From positions 1,889,501 to 1,953,500 of the forward strand of contig NC_008576.1 in NCBI RefSeq assembly GCF_000014865.1: a stretch of DNA of 64,000 bases. Direction: 5' to 3'. Source of the stretch: Magnetococcus marinus MC-1. GTDB lineage: Bacteria > Pseudomonadota > Magnetococcia > Magnetococcales > Magnetococcaceae. Of this stretch, positions 19,638 through 30,420 are shown piece after piece (positions within the stretch are counted from its first letter, which is position 1; the number at the start of each line of letters is the position of its first letter). A program made the position numbers and the translations under genes. The notes under the pieces were generated by a model, which was given only the letters and a program-made list of their open reading frames with translations, did no database searches and was not told the origin of the DNA.

Positions 19638-19795
19638 CAGGCAAGGCACCCGTTCTTTGGTGTGTTTCTATCCAGTGGTCCCGTGTTTTATCACTAAAAA
19701 TATCATTGTCACAAAACTTAAGACCGTAACTTGCCAACTCGCCATCTCGCCATCTCTGTGGCGTGGGCGTTACGGCATAGATGCATAAAATTTAC

Positions 19796-20560
19796 TCAAT
19801 GCGTCGGGTTTTGCTGATGATGGTAAGCCTTGGCATATTTAATCATGCTGTTAAAACAGCCAATAAGGATGTGCAATAGACCGGGTAGGCCGTCCAAAAA
19901 CCCCCGTCGTAGCAGGTAGAATTTTATAAAACGAAACAGGGGGCTTAGGTAAATTTTGTGGGGTGAAATTGCCTTACCTTGAGCCAGCTTTTCAGCTTGC
20001 AGGCTGGTATAGCGGTTTTGTTTGTTCAGATAGCACTCCAACCCCTCTTCTGAGTGGTGCAAAATATCCCCCGCCAAGTTGCCTACAGCACCAAGGGCCA
20101 CCACATGCTCATGCACGGGGTCTTGGCTCCAATGGGCATAATCCCGATGAAACAGGCGTAAATTGGGGTCTGGGTAGCCCTCACCATGGCGCAACCAGCG
20201 GCCCATAAAGCGGTTGCAGCGGGGCATCTGATAGGCATGTTGCGCGGGGGGCTGTGTGCTAAAAAGCTCTACGATGCTCTGTTGTAAAGGGGCTGAGAGG
20301 CGTTCGTCGGCATCCAAACAGAGTACCCAGGGGTAGCTGGCTTGTTGGGTGGCAAACTGTTTTTGTGGGCCAAAGCCGAGCCACGGCTGCTCAATAATCC
20401 GTGCGCCATAGCGGGCCGCTAGCGCTTGAGTGCCATCGCTGGAGCCGGAATCCACCACCACAATCTCCGCGCACAAGGCCAGCGATTGCAGGCACTCTTC
20501 CAGTTGATGGGCGGCGTTGAGGGTGATAATCACCCCACTTATGGGCAGCTTGGGGCTCAT
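19796..20560 (-). CDS. GT2-family glycosyltransferase, LPS core WaaE/KdtX-like
   Basis: About 254 residues. GT-A fold with ISGVIITLNAAHQLEECLQSL at the N-terminus, the nucleotide-binding VVVDSGSSDGTQ, and the DXD-type LCLDADERL (about 100). The C-terminal region RFIKFYLLRRGFLDGLPGL is the membrane-associated helix seen in the WaaE/KdtX group, which add a glucose to the LPS inner core. It is the last gene of the LPS operon. The start ATG at 20560 overlaps the waaC stop in TGATG. Exact sugar and acceptor unknown. Confidence 0.82.
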   Translation of the reverse strand: MSPKLPISGVIITLNAAHQLEECLQSLALCAEIVVVDSGSSDGTQALAARYGARIIEQPWLGFGPQKQFATQQASYPWVLCLDADERLSAPLQQSIVELFSTQPPAQHAYQMPRCNRFMGRWLRHGEGYPDPNLRLFHRDYAHWSQDPVHEHVVALGAVGNLAGDILHHSEEGLECYLNKQNRYTSLQAEKLAQGKAISPHKIYLSPLFRFIKFYLLRRGFLDGLPGLLHILIGCFNSMIKYAKAYHHQQNPTH

Positions 20561-21633
20561 CAATGGCGCTCCAGCAGTTGGGTTAGGGCGGTAGCGATGT
20601 GGGCGGGGGGCAGCGACGTAAAGCAGGGCGGGGCGAGCGCCCCTTGCTCTTCAAGCGACAGGGGGCAGCGCCGCTGCATGCATGGGGCGCAGGCCCGGCT
20701 GGAGCGTAGCAGCGCACCGCGCTGCGCGGCAACCCCGGAGTAGTCGGGATTGGTGGCCCCATAAAGGGTGATGTGGGGGGTGTTGAGGGCGGCGGCTAAA
20801 TGGGCAAAGCCCGAATCCAACCCCACCACGGCGGCGGCATCGGCAATCAAGGCGGCCACCTGGGCCATGCTGAGTTGGGGCAGTACCTGACACATGGGGG
20901 CCTGGGCGGCGATGCGCTGGGCGCGGTTAAACTCCTCGACAGAACCCCAGGGTAAGAGGATGGGCAGGGGGTGTTGTTGGCCCATCTGGCGGGCCAGTTC
21001 GACCCAATAGGGCTCGGGCCATGCTTTGCTGCTCCAACCGGCGCCATGTAAAAAAATCAGATAAGGTGTGGTGGCTTGTGCCCCCTCATGATCCTGCCAC
21101 CAGGGGGGGCAGGCGGGCAAGCGGCTGCGCTCAATCCCAAAATCCGCCGGGGTGGTGGGCATGCTGTAGCCCAGGGACGCGGCCATCAATTGACGCAGTT
21201 GAGTGATCACATGTCCCGGTTTTGCCACACCATGGCGATGGTGGTAGAGGTGGCAGGCGAGGGGCTCCCTGGCCCACTGTTTGGAAGGGCCGTGTAGGGG
21301 CGTGCCCGGTGCGCACAACCGTGCGGTCAAAGCGCTTTTCATCAAGCCTTGCGCGTCGATTACACAATCATAGGGGGTCTGCCGTACCGAGGCGATAAAG
21401 TGTGCCATCTGCTGGCGGTTTTCCCTGGCAAAAAACGCCTTTTTCCAGCGCCGGAGCCCTATGATATGGCGCTGTCCAACCCCAGGGTGCCAGCTTGGAA
21501 TGGCCTGAAAAGCCTCCTCCACCAACCAATCCAACTGAAGGTGGGGGATGGCCCGTAGGCTGTCTGTAACGGCGGGCAGCATGTGGATTAAATCGCCCAT
21601 GGAGGAGAATTTAACCAGCAGCAGGCGACTCAT
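20560..21633 (-). CDS. waaC: LPS heptosyltransferase I (WaaC)
   Basis: GT9-family enzyme, 357 residues, transferring the first L-glycero-D-manno-heptose to Kdo in the LPS inner core at the cytoplasmic face. The N-terminus LLLVKFSSMGDLIHMLPAVTD is the WaaC signature, with LDWLVEEAF, PYDCVIDAQGLMKSA and the donor-site region VVGLDSGFAHLAAALNTPHITLYGATNP. It overlaps lpxL upstream by four bases (ATGA) and the GT2 gene downstream by one base, so it is expressed as part of the operon. Confidence 0.92.
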   Translation of the reverse strand: MSRLLLVKFSSMGDLIHMLPAVTDSLRAIPHLQLDWLVEEAFQAIPSWHPGVGQRHIIGLRRWKKAFFARENRQQMAHFIASVRQTPYDCVIDAQGLMKSALTARLCAPGTPLHGPSKQWAREPLACHLYHHRHGVAKPGHVITQLRQLMAASLGYSMPTTPADFGIERSRLPACPPWWQDHEGAQATTPYLIFLHGAGWSSKAWPEPYWVELARQMGQQHPLPILLPWGSVEEFNRAQRIAAQAPMCQVLPQLSMAQVAALIADAAAVVGLDSGFAHLAAALNTPHITLYGATNPDYSGVAAQRGALLRSSRACAPCMQRRCPLSLEEQGALAPPCFTSLPPAHIATALTQLLERH

Positions 21634-22604
21634 GCAATCAACTCCAGCACCCGTGGCGATGGGGTGAGATAGGGTGTGGTGCGGGCTTTAAGGATCTCTG
21701 TAAGGGGGGTGTAGCGGTTCCACACCGTGCCATCGGGGCGTGCCCGCCAGCGGCCATGCAGCCAGTTATACTGTTCCGCATACTCTAAAATATAGGGTTC
21801 TAAACTGGCCACAACGCGGGTCATCAGTTGGCTGTCGCTCTCATCCGGCTGCGCCATAATGGGGGGTTGAATGATCAGCTTGGCCACACCCGGTGCCGTG
21901 CGCACGGCCACCATGGGCAACAAAGGCGCGGCAAATTTACGCGCCAATTTTATGGGGCCAGGGGGGTGCTGGGCCACTACCCCCATAAAAGGGGCGGCCA
22001 CACCATGGTGCAGGGTGTTGATGTCCACCATCAAGCCCACCATCTGTTTATCTTTGACGGCTTGCAGGGTGGGGCGCGGATGATCGCGGCGCACCATGTG
22101 TAAACCATTCTGCTGGCGAATCTGGCCAAACAGCGCCTCTACGTGAGGATTGTTGGCATGCCGGTAGAGTACCGTTAAAGGCAGCGGTTGGCGGGCCATC
22201 TGCACCAAGCCCGGTTCCCACGCCCCCAGGTGCATGCTACACGCTAATATGCCGCGATCATAGGCCATCGCTTGTTGCAATGGGGTAAAATCGGTGGCCT
22301 GAAAATGGATCTCAGAGGCCCGCAACGCCTCAATATGACTAAGAAAGATATTCTCAAAGGCGAGGGTTATCAAGCGTTGCCGCTGGGGGGCAGTTAGGTT
22401 AGGCCCATAGACCAGTTGCAGGTTGCACTCCGCCCAGTGGCGGCTGCTGGCTAACAGAGGCATCGCCAGCCGTGCCAGCCGCCGGGTCCGTGCTAAGCTC
22501 TGCGCCAGGGTGCCCCGCTGTAGGCCATTGAGCAGCGTGGAGAGCGTCCACCACTCCAGCTTGTGGCGGAGACGTTGGTGCAGGGGCAGGGGGCTAGCGG
22601 CCAT
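21630..22604 (-). CDS. Lipid A late acyltransferase (LpxL/HtrB family)
   Basis: About 324 residues. Member of the lysophospholipid-like acyltransferase family that adds a secondary acyl chain to lipid A. The catalytic box appears as CSMHLGAWEPG (H-x4-D/E type, with E), followed by LTVLYRHANNP and a glycine/proline block around GVVAQHPPGPIKLARKF. It usually has one N-terminal membrane anchor; the segment near MPLLASSRHWAE is only weakly hydrophobic. It lies inside the heptosyltransferase operon, overlapping waaF by 11 bases and waaC by 4. LpxL versus LpxM specificity cannot be decided. Confidence 0.85.
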   Translation of the reverse strand: MAASPLPLHQRLRHKLEWWTLSTLLNGLQRGTLAQSLARTRRLARLAMPLLASSRHWAECNLQLVYGPNLTAPQRQRLITLAFENIFLSHIEALRASEIHFQATDFTPLQQAMAYDRGILACSMHLGAWEPGLVQMARQPLPLTVLYRHANNPHVEALFGQIRQQNGLHMVRRDHPRPTLQAVKDKQMVGLMVDINTLHHGVAAPFMGVVAQHPPGPIKLARKFAAPLLPMVAVRTAPGVAKLIIQPPIMAQPDESDSQLMTRVVASLEPYILEYAEQYNWLHGRWRARPDGTVWNRYTPLTEILKARTTPYLTPSPRVLELIA

Positions 22605-23655
22605 GGTTTAGGCGTTCACGCTGGGCCTGCCACCGCTCCAGCACCTGCTGGGGGGTGATCTGCTGCAAGCAGTTAAGGTGAGCTTCAGGACATACCCGCT
22701 TAAAACAGGGGCTACAAGGTAGCCCTAGCCAGAGGGGGTCGGCCTGCTCGGTTAGGGGGGGTGTGTGACCTGGGTCCGACGAGCCATACAGGGCGATCAC
22801 ATGGCGTTCAACCGCTGTGGCAACATGCATCAGGCCGCTATCGTTGGTAATGACCGTTTGCGCCACCGCCAGCAGATCCACCGCTTCATCCAAGCTGGTC
22901 TGCCCGGCCAGATCCAACAGGTGAGGCGAGGGGGGCAGTTGGGCGCAAATGTGCGCGGTAAGCGCAGCATCCTTGCGGGAACCCAGCAGCATAACCCCAT
23001 ACCCTTCGCCCAAAATCGCTTGCGCGGTGCGGGCAAAATGGTGGGCAGGCCACTGCTTGGCCGGGCCATACTCGGCCCCTGGACAGAGTGCCACCCAAGG
23101 GCGTTGTTGGGGTGCCTCTGGGGTGAAACGGGCCAGTACCTTGAGCCCCGCTTGGGCGCTGTATCGTAAAGCCAACTGGGGCAGGGCGGGTGGTGTAAAC
23201 GGTTGATGGGCCGGGGTACCCAACGCCATAAAACGATCCACCGTGCGGGGTAGCAGGGCTTTGTTTAGAGGGCGAATATCATTGAGCAAGCCATAGCGCA
23301 GTTCGCCCAAAAAACCGGTACGCTGAGGAATGCGTGCGGCATAGGGGAGCAGAGCGCTCTTCCAGGCGCGGGGTAGGATAATGGCCTGACCATAAGATTG
23401 ATCACGCAATGCAACACCCAGACGCCAGCGATGGCGCGGGGCAAAAGCGCCATGCCCCAAGGGCATCTCCAAGGCATGCCGCACATGGGGCAGACGCCGC
23501 ACGATGGGCAGTGTCCAGGCGGGTGCCAACAGATCCACGGGTCGGGCTGGAAACTGCCGTTGCAGATGGCAGGTTAAAGCGCTGACCATGACCATATCCC
23601 CCACCCAGGCTGGGGCGATAATCAGGATCGGCGATTCTGTGGCGCTTATGCTCAC
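22594..23655 (-). CDS. waaF: LPS heptosyltransferase II (WaaF)
   Basis: GT9-family enzyme, 353 residues, adding the second heptose of the inner core. WaaF features are ILIIAPAWVGDMVMVSAL at the N-terminus, RDQSYGQAIILPRAWKSALLPYAARIPQRTGF, the substrate loop LCPGAEYGPAKQWPAHHFA, and VITNDSGLMHVATAVERHVIALYGSSDPGHTPP. The C-terminus holds several Cys (PCSPCFKRVCPEAHLNC), as in other WaaF proteins. It overlaps hldD by four bases and lpxL by 11. Confidence 0.94.
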   Translation of the reverse strand: MSISATESPILIIAPAWVGDMVMVSALTCHLQRQFPARPVDLLAPAWTLPIVRRLPHVRHALEMPLGHGAFAPRHRWRLGVALRDQSYGQAIILPRAWKSALLPYAARIPQRTGFLGELRYGLLNDIRPLNKALLPRTVDRFMALGTPAHQPFTPPALPQLALRYSAQAGLKVLARFTPEAPQQRPWVALCPGAEYGPAKQWPAHHFARTAQAILGEGYGVMLLGSRKDAALTAHICAQLPPSPHLLDLAGQTSLDEAVDLLAVAQTVITNDSGLMHVATAVERHVIALYGSSDPGHTPPLTEQADPLWLGLPCSPCFKRVCPEAHLNCLQQITPQQVLERWQAQRERLNHGR

Positions 23656-24608
23656 GGGGTTTCCTGTAAGGCCGTCATATATTTTTTCACCCCATCTTCT
23701 AGCTCGGTGAAAGGCGCGGTATAACCGGTTTGCGCCCGGAACAGGGTCATGTCGGCTTGGGTAAAGTTTTGATATTTGTCTTTTAAGCCTGCGGGCATGG
23801 GGAAGTAGCCAATACGGCCTTGGCCAAGGCTATGGATCACCGCTTGGGCGACGGCATTAAAGCTGCGGCTTTTACCTGTACCCAGGTTAAACACCCCTTT
23901 GATCGGCTGGCTGCTGTGGGCCAGATGCAGATTGACCTGGGCCACATCTTCAACAAAGATAAAATCGCGTGATTGCTCGCCGTTGGCATAGCCATTGGTG
24001 CCCTCAAACAGCTTCGCCTCACCATCGGCAAGCACCTTGTTGCGCAATTGAAAAGCTTGCGAGGCCATTTTACCTTTGTGCCCTTCACGGGGGCCGTACA
24101 CATTAAAATAGCGCAGTCCCACCACGGTGCTCTCAATTTTGCTCATATTGCGCTGTACATAGCGGTCAAACAGCAGCTTGGAGTAGCCATACACATTGAG
24201 GGGGCGCTCATTTTCCGGTGACTCGACAAAGCGGGCGCTGGCTCCGTAGGTTGCCGCGCTGGAGGCATACACAAAAGGCACTTTCCACTCCACCGCCCGG
24301 TGCAGCAGCACCTTGGAGTAGGTAAAGTTATTGTCCATCATATAGCGACCATCATACTCCATGGTATCGGAGCAGGCGCCTTGATGGAAAATGGCCTGAA
24401 TGGGCATGTTGACAAACATGTCCCGCTCCAGATGCTCGCGGAACTCCCGTTTATCCATAAAATCGGCGATCTCTAAATCGCGTAGGTTAAGAAATTTATC
24501 CGCTTTTTCCAGATTGTCCACCACCAGGATTTCACGAATACCTTGGGCATTGAGCTGGGCCACAATGTTGGCTCCAATAAAACCCGCACCACCTGTTACA
24601 ATATACAT
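23652..24608 (-). CDS. hldD: ADP-L-glycero-D-manno-heptose 6-epimerase
   Basis: Short-chain dehydrogenase-like epimerase, about 318 residues, converting ADP-D-glycero- to ADP-L-glycero-manno-heptose, the donor for WaaC and WaaF. NADP-binding TGGAGFIGANIV is at the very N-terminus, EILVVDNLEKADKF is specific to HldD, and catalytic YxxxK is in YGYSKLLFDRY. The start is ATG 24608, giving MYIVTGGAGF with AGAGG upstream; an extended frame to 24707 only adds residues overlapping hldE. It sits 14 bases after hldE. Confidence 0.95.
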   Translation of the reverse strand: MYIVTGGAGFIGANIVAQLNAQGIREILVVDNLEKADKFLNLRDLEIADFMDKREFREHLERDMFVNMPIQAIFHQGACSDTMEYDGRYMMDNNFTYSKVLLHRAVEWKVPFVYASSAATYGASARFVESPENERPLNVYGYSKLLFDRYVQRNMSKIESTVVGLRYFNVYGPREGHKGKMASQAFQLRNKVLADGEAKLFEGTNGYANGEQSRDFIFVEDVAQVNLHLAHSSQPIKGVFNLGTGKSRSFNAVAQAVIHSLGQGRIGYFPMPAGLKDKYQNFTQADMTLFRAQTGYTAPFTELEDGVKKYMTALQETP

Positions 24609-24622
24609 GCTCGTCAGCCTCT

Positions 24623-26107
24623 CTATTTTTGCGCGGAGATGCGCTGCACAATACCGGTGGTGCTTCTGCCTTGCACCAGTTGCACCAGGGCCACACGGCC
24701 CCCCCAACGACGGACCAAATCCCCCCCCACCACCTGATCTTCGCGATAGTCCGCCCCTTTGGCCAGTATGTCCGGGCGTAGTTGTTCAATCAACTCCAGC
24801 GGAGTATCTTGCTCAAACAGTACCACCAAATCCACCGCAGCCAAAGCGGCCAACACGCGGGCCCGATCCTGTTCTTGAATCAAGGGGCGTTCCGGCCCCT
24901 TGAGGCGGCTCACCGAGGCATCGGTATTAAGCCCCAACACCAAGCGCTGACCCAAGCGGCGGGCATGCTCCAAATAGGTGACATGCCCAGCATGCAGAAG
25001 ATCAAAACAGCCATTGGTAAAGACCACCTTCTCCCCTTGGGCGTGCCAGCGCGCGATCTGCTGTTTGGCGTGGGCCCAGTTGGCGATTTTGTCCGACTGC
25101 TCATAGGTTGCATCGGTGAGTAGGGCGCCACGCAGCTCATTAAGATCAATGGCAGCGGTGCCCAACTTACCTACCACCACCCCGGCGGCCAAGTTGGCAA
25201 GATGCAGGGCATCCAAGCGGGTTAAGCCTGCCGCCAAGCCCGCCCCAAGGGTCGCGATGACGGTATCCCCCGCACCGGAGACATCATAGACCTCTTGCGC
25301 CATGGCGGGGATACGGCGGGGATGCTCCGAACCATCCACCAAGGCGATGCCTTGCTCGGAGAGGGTCACGGCTAGAAAGGCCACATCCAGGGATTGACGC
25401 AAGGACTCTCCTGCATCCAACAGGGTGTTTAGGTCGCCATCCTCAACCCCGGTCACGCCACGCAGTTCACCCCGGTTGGGGGAGAGGGCGGTGGCGTGGC
25501 GGTAGCGGGCATAATCACGCCCCTTGGGGTCCACCAATACCGGAATGCCCAAGTTGCGCGCCCGCACAATCAGCGCTTGGCACAACTCAAAGGAGAGTAC
25601 CCCCTTGGCATAGTCGGAGAGAATGATCACGTGGGGGCGCTGCTCTCCCTCCAACATGGGCATTACTTGCTGGTGGAGCAATTGACTGGCGTGGGCAGTG
25701 TCAGCCAGAGGGGTCTCGCGGTCCATGCGCAAAATTTGCTGGTGGCCACCGATGACACGGGTTTTGGTGATGGTTGACCACCCCGCCAAGGGCAGGATGC
25801 CGTGGGTGTCAATACCGCTCTCTTGCAGGGCAGAGATGAGCACTTGGCCGTCGCTGTCCTCACCAACAAACCCTACAATGCTGGTGTGTAGCCCCAGTTT
25901 GGCTAAATTGCTGGCAACGTTGGCCGCCCCCCCGCAGCGGTGGCTTTCGCGCTGCATATGTACCACCGGTACCGGTGCCTCGGGCGAGATGCGGGTAACA
26001 TCCCCCCAAAGATAGCGGTCCAACATGAGATCCCCGACCACCAGAACATGTTTTTGGTAGAAGGCGGTTTCTACCGCGTGTAGCACATCGCTACGTTTAT
26101 CAAACAT
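24623..26107 (-). CDS. hldE: Bifunctional heptose 7-phosphate kinase / heptose 1-phosphate adenylyltransferase
   Basis: 494-residue two-domain enzyme. The N-terminal ribokinase-like domain (about 1-325; VVGDLMLDRYLWGDVTRISPEAPVPV, catalytic DVSGAGDTVIATLGAGLA) phosphorylates heptose-7-P at C1. The C-terminal nucleotidyltransferase domain (about 350-494; VFTNGCFDLLHAGHVTYLEHAR with the HxGH motif) activates heptose-1-P with ATP. Both are needed for ADP-heptose, and both motif sets are intact. It lies 12 bases after gmhB, which catalyses the step between the two HldE reactions. Confidence 0.96.
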   Translation of the reverse strand: MFDKRSDVLHAVETAFYQKHVLVVGDLMLDRYLWGDVTRISPEAPVPVVHMQRESHRCGGAANVASNLAKLGLHTSIVGFVGEDSDGQVLISALQESGIDTHGILPLAGWSTITKTRVIGGHQQILRMDRETPLADTAHASQLLHQQVMPMLEGEQRPHVIILSDYAKGVLSFELCQALIVRARNLGIPVLVDPKGRDYARYRHATALSPNRGELRGVTGVEDGDLNTLLDAGESLRQSLDVAFLAVTLSEQGIALVDGSEHPRRIPAMAQEVYDVSGAGDTVIATLGAGLAAGLTRLDALHLANLAAGVVVGKLGTAAIDLNELRGALLTDATYEQSDKIANWAHAKQQIARWHAQGEKVVFTNGCFDLLHAGHVTYLEHARRLGQRLVLGLNTDASVSRLKGPERPLIQEQDRARVLAALAAVDLVVLFEQDTPLELIEQLRPDILAKGADYREDQVVGGDLVRRWGGRVALVQLVQGRSTTGIVQRISAQK

Positions 26108-26119
26108 TGCCGTGTACTC

Positions 26120-26671
26120 CTATCCTATGGGGCGGCTGGGCCGGCGGTGTAAGTAGGCATCCACAAAAGCAGCAAGATCAGCATAGGCAGGCAGATCGGG
26201 CCGCTGCTGCTGCGAAGCCTGCCCGTGTCCGGTACCCACCAAAGCACAGGGCTGCCCGGCGGCCTCGGCGGCTTGCATATCGGTCACTGAGTCGCCGACC
26301 ATCCAGGTTTGCGCCGGGTCAAAGCCAAATTGAGCTTGGGCTTGTAATAACATGCCCGGTTTAGGCTTGCGACAGGTGCAGTTTTCCTGTTTATCATGGG
26401 GGCAATAAAAAATGGCGTCAATGTGGGCACCCTGTTGTGCCAGCCGTTGCTCTAAGCGCTGGTGAATCTGTTGTAACAGCGGTTCTGTGAGCAGGCCACG
26501 GCCAACGCAGCGTTGGTTGGTAATGACCACCACCTTAATCTGGGCTTGGTTGAGGGCCGCGATGGCTTGGGCTGCACCAGGTAGCAGCTTAAGTTGATCT
26601 GGCTGCAAAACATAATAGAGATCGGTATCGTCGTTGATCACGCCATCGCGATCCAGGCAGATGGTGTGCAT
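26120..26671 (-). CDS. gmhB: D-glycero-beta-D-manno-heptose-1,7-bisphosphate 7-phosphatase
   Basis: HAD-superfamily phosphatase, 183 residues. Nucleophile motif CLDRDGVIN, motif II VVITNQ, Lys in the GRGLLTE to RKPKPGM region and motif IV VGDSVTDMQAA. The zinc site CPHDKQENCTCRKP is typical of GmhB. It is the first gene of the LPS minus-strand operon, with GGAG just before the ATG. The isomerase gene gmhA, needed earlier in the same pathway, is not in the window. Confidence 0.93.
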   Translation of the reverse strand: MHTICLDRDGVINDDTDLYYVLQPDQLKLLPGAAQAIAALNQAQIKVVVITNQRCVGRGLLTEPLLQQIHQRLEQRLAQQGAHIDAIFYCPHDKQENCTCRKPKPGMLLQAQAQFGFDPAQTWMVGDSVTDMQAAEAAGQPCALVGTGHGQASQQQRPDLPAYADLAAFVDAYLHRRPSRPIG

Positions 26672-26820
26672 GACCAGGCTCCTGGGTTAAATAAGATTTT
26701 GAGCTTGTACCGCTGGTGCGGCTCTGTAAAACTTGCTACGCTTACCCTGAGCAGTTTCTTTACCATGCTCATAGGTCAAAAAACAATGTCTTCTCCTTCC
26801 TTTTTAAGTGGTTTGCCTGA

Positions 26821-27597
26821 ATGAAACAGCTCTTTATCCCTTTTATGGCGGCTTTGCTGGGCGGCTGGCTGGTGACCGTGGCAGGGGCTGCGGAGCCTGC
26901 TCCAGGGGCCGCGATGGGCGAGTCCCTACAGTATAATATCCACTGGACGGGTCTGCCCGGTGGAAGCTCCACACTCTCTTTGCAGGGCAACCCCCAGGGC
27001 TATACCATTGAGGTGGCTTTAAAATCCATCGGTATGGTGGCCTTTTTCTACCCCGTCAAAGATTTTGTGCGGGTTGAAGGGATACAGCAAAAGCAGGCGT
27101 ATCTGGCTAAAAGTTACCTTAAAAATCAAGATGAAGGTGGCAAAAGACGCACGACGCTGGTAACGTTTAATCGGGCAAAACAACAAGCGGTACAGGCACG
27201 TAATAAAGAGCCCCCCAAAACCATCACAGATCTGCCTGGGGATGTAACCGACCCGCTTTCGGCCTTTTACGCCTTTCGCGCCATCCCCGATCTCATCCCG
27301 GGTGCCCACCATTTGATCCCGGTGTTGGATAGCCATAAAAGCTATGTCGCGCGCATTGATATCATCAAAAAAGAGCGCCTAAACACACCGCTAGGTTGGT
27401 TCGATACGGTGTTGGTGCATACTCACCTGAAGAGCTCGGAAATTTTTCGTCAAAAAGCGCCGATAAAAATTTGGTTCAGCGACGATATCCGCCGCCTGCC
27501 GGTGCGGGTGGAGACCAGCATCCCCATCGGCTTTGTGGCCGCCGATCTGGTGGCTTACCAGGATGGCCGGGGCGCTTCGCAAGAGATTGCCCATTAA
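26821..27597 (+). CDS. Exported DUF3108 protein
   Basis: 258 residues with a signal peptide (MKQLFIPFMAALLGGWLVTVAGAAEP). The body matches the DUF3108 pattern: GESLQYNIHWTGLPGGSSTLSL near the N-terminus, a beta-rich middle, DPLSAFYAFRAI and, near the end, IKIWFSDDIRRLPVRVETSIPIGFVAADL. The family is periplasmic and of unknown function, often near LPS or cell-envelope genes. Here it starts 150 bases from gmhB in the divergent direction. The ribosome site is weak. Confidence 0.8.
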   Translation: MKQLFIPFMAALLGGWLVTVAGAAEPAPGAAMGESLQYNIHWTGLPGGSSTLSLQGNPQGYTIEVALKSIGMVAFFYPVKDFVRVEGIQQKQAYLAKSYLKNQDEGGKRRTTLVTFNRAKQQAVQARNKEPPKTITDLPGDVTDPLSAFYAFRAIPDLIPGAHHLIPVLDSHKSYVARIDIIKKERLNTPLGWFDTVLVHTHLKSSEIFRQKAPIKIWFSDDIRRLPVRVETSIPIGFVAADLVAYQDGRGASQEIAH

Positions 27598-27893
27598 GGG
27601 TTGAACAAGCGCTGTTTGAAAAACTTAGCACTAATATTATAGGCTGTTATCGAATATCTGGCGCCTTCATTGAGTAAAGTGTGCGGGTGGCTCTAAAAAC
27701 AGGATGACGTGATGCCCTAAAAAATGTTCTGATGGGTAGGCAAAGCTTTGGCTTGAGGGGGGGGAATCATGTATGATGCCGCCGTTCTCGCCATGGTGTT
27801 GTTGCGATGGTGTTGAGGCAATTTTCCTCTTTTTTCCCAGAATTCCTGATGTCTTATCTTAGGATAAGGGGTCAATCTAGGCGTGGCGGCTGA

Positions 27894-29543
<1,650 letters not shown>

Positions 29544-29546
29544 ACC

Positions 29547-30410
29547 ATGACACCGCGCACCATCACGGTTGATACGGTCCGCTTTGGCAACCATCTACCC
29601 ATGACTTTGATTGCCGGGCCTTGCGTGATCGAGGGCTTGGAGTTCGCCCTGCGTACCGCCGAGGCGCTGAAGCAAATTTGTGAAGGGGTGGGGGTGGAAC
29701 TGGTCTATAAATCCTCCTTTGATAAGGCCAACCGTACTTCCGAGGGGAGCTTTCGTGGCCCTGGCATGGAGGCTGGTTTGAGGATACTCGAACGGGTACG
29801 GCGCGAAGTAGGGGTTCCGGTGATTACCGATGTGCACGAGGCCGATCAGTGCGTGGCGGTGGCGGAGGTGGTGGATATGTTGCAAACCCCCGCCTTTTTA
29901 TGCCGACAAACCGATTTTATTCAGGCCGCTGCCCGACCCGGTAAGCCGGTTAATATCAAAAAAGGGCAGTTTCTCGCCCCCCAGGATATGGCGCGGGTGG
30001 CGGCTAAAGCGGCCGCGACAGGTAACGAAAACATCCTGCTATGTGAACGGGGTTTTAGTTTTGGTTATCAAAACCTGGTGGTGGATATGCGCGGGCTCTC
30101 TATTATGGCCCAGAGCGGTTATCCGGTGATTTTTGACGCCACCCACTCGGTGCAGCAACCGGGTGCTTTGGGGGGGGCCTCGGGTGGGGATCGGCGGTTT
30201 GTAAGCGATCTGGCCCGCGCCGCCGTCGCGGTGGGTGTGGCTGGCGTGTTTATGGAGGTTCATCCCGACCCTGACCATGCCCCATGTGATGGTCCTAACA
30301 TGCTACCCATGGCGCATCTTTCACCCCTGCTGGATCAGTTAAAGGCCCTGGATCGGATACGTAAAGAGGCCATGGCGCTTGAAAGCGGCCTCTCTTTAGG
30401 CGATGCATAG
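29547..30410 (+). CDS. kdsA: 3-deoxy-8-phosphooctulonate (Kdo-8-P) synthase
   Basis: 287 residues. It condenses phosphoenolpyruvate with D-arabinose 5-phosphate to Kdo-8-P. Family landmarks: [81 protein letters not shown] and [26 protein letters not shown] lies before the ATG inside the end of pyrG. Enolase, which makes phosphoenolpyruvate, is a few genes downstream, as in many proteobacteria. Confidence 0.97.
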   Translation: MTPRTITVDTVRFGNHLPMTLIAGPCVIEGLEFALRTAEALKQICEGVGVELVYKSSFDKANRTSEGSFRGPGMEAGLRILERVRREVGVPVITDVHEADQCVAVAEVVDMLQTPAFLCRQTDFIQAAARPGKPVNIKKGQFLAPQDMARVAAKAAATGNENILLCERGFSFGYQNLVVDMRGLSIMAQSGYPVIFDATHSVQQPGALGGASGGDRRFVSDLARAAVAVGVAGVFMEVHPDPDHAPCDGPNMLPMAHLSPLLDQLKALDRIRKEAMALESGLSLGDA

Positions 30411-30420
30411 GAGTAAACCC

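Noticed and set aside
19735-19760. Direct repeat CTCGCCAT x2
   Set aside because: Two 8-base units only, no spacing or structure suggesting function.
30411-30420. Glycine riboswitch before gcvT
   Set aside because: Only ten bases separate kdsA and gcvT, and nothing like a glycine aptamer was seen in front of pyrG either.
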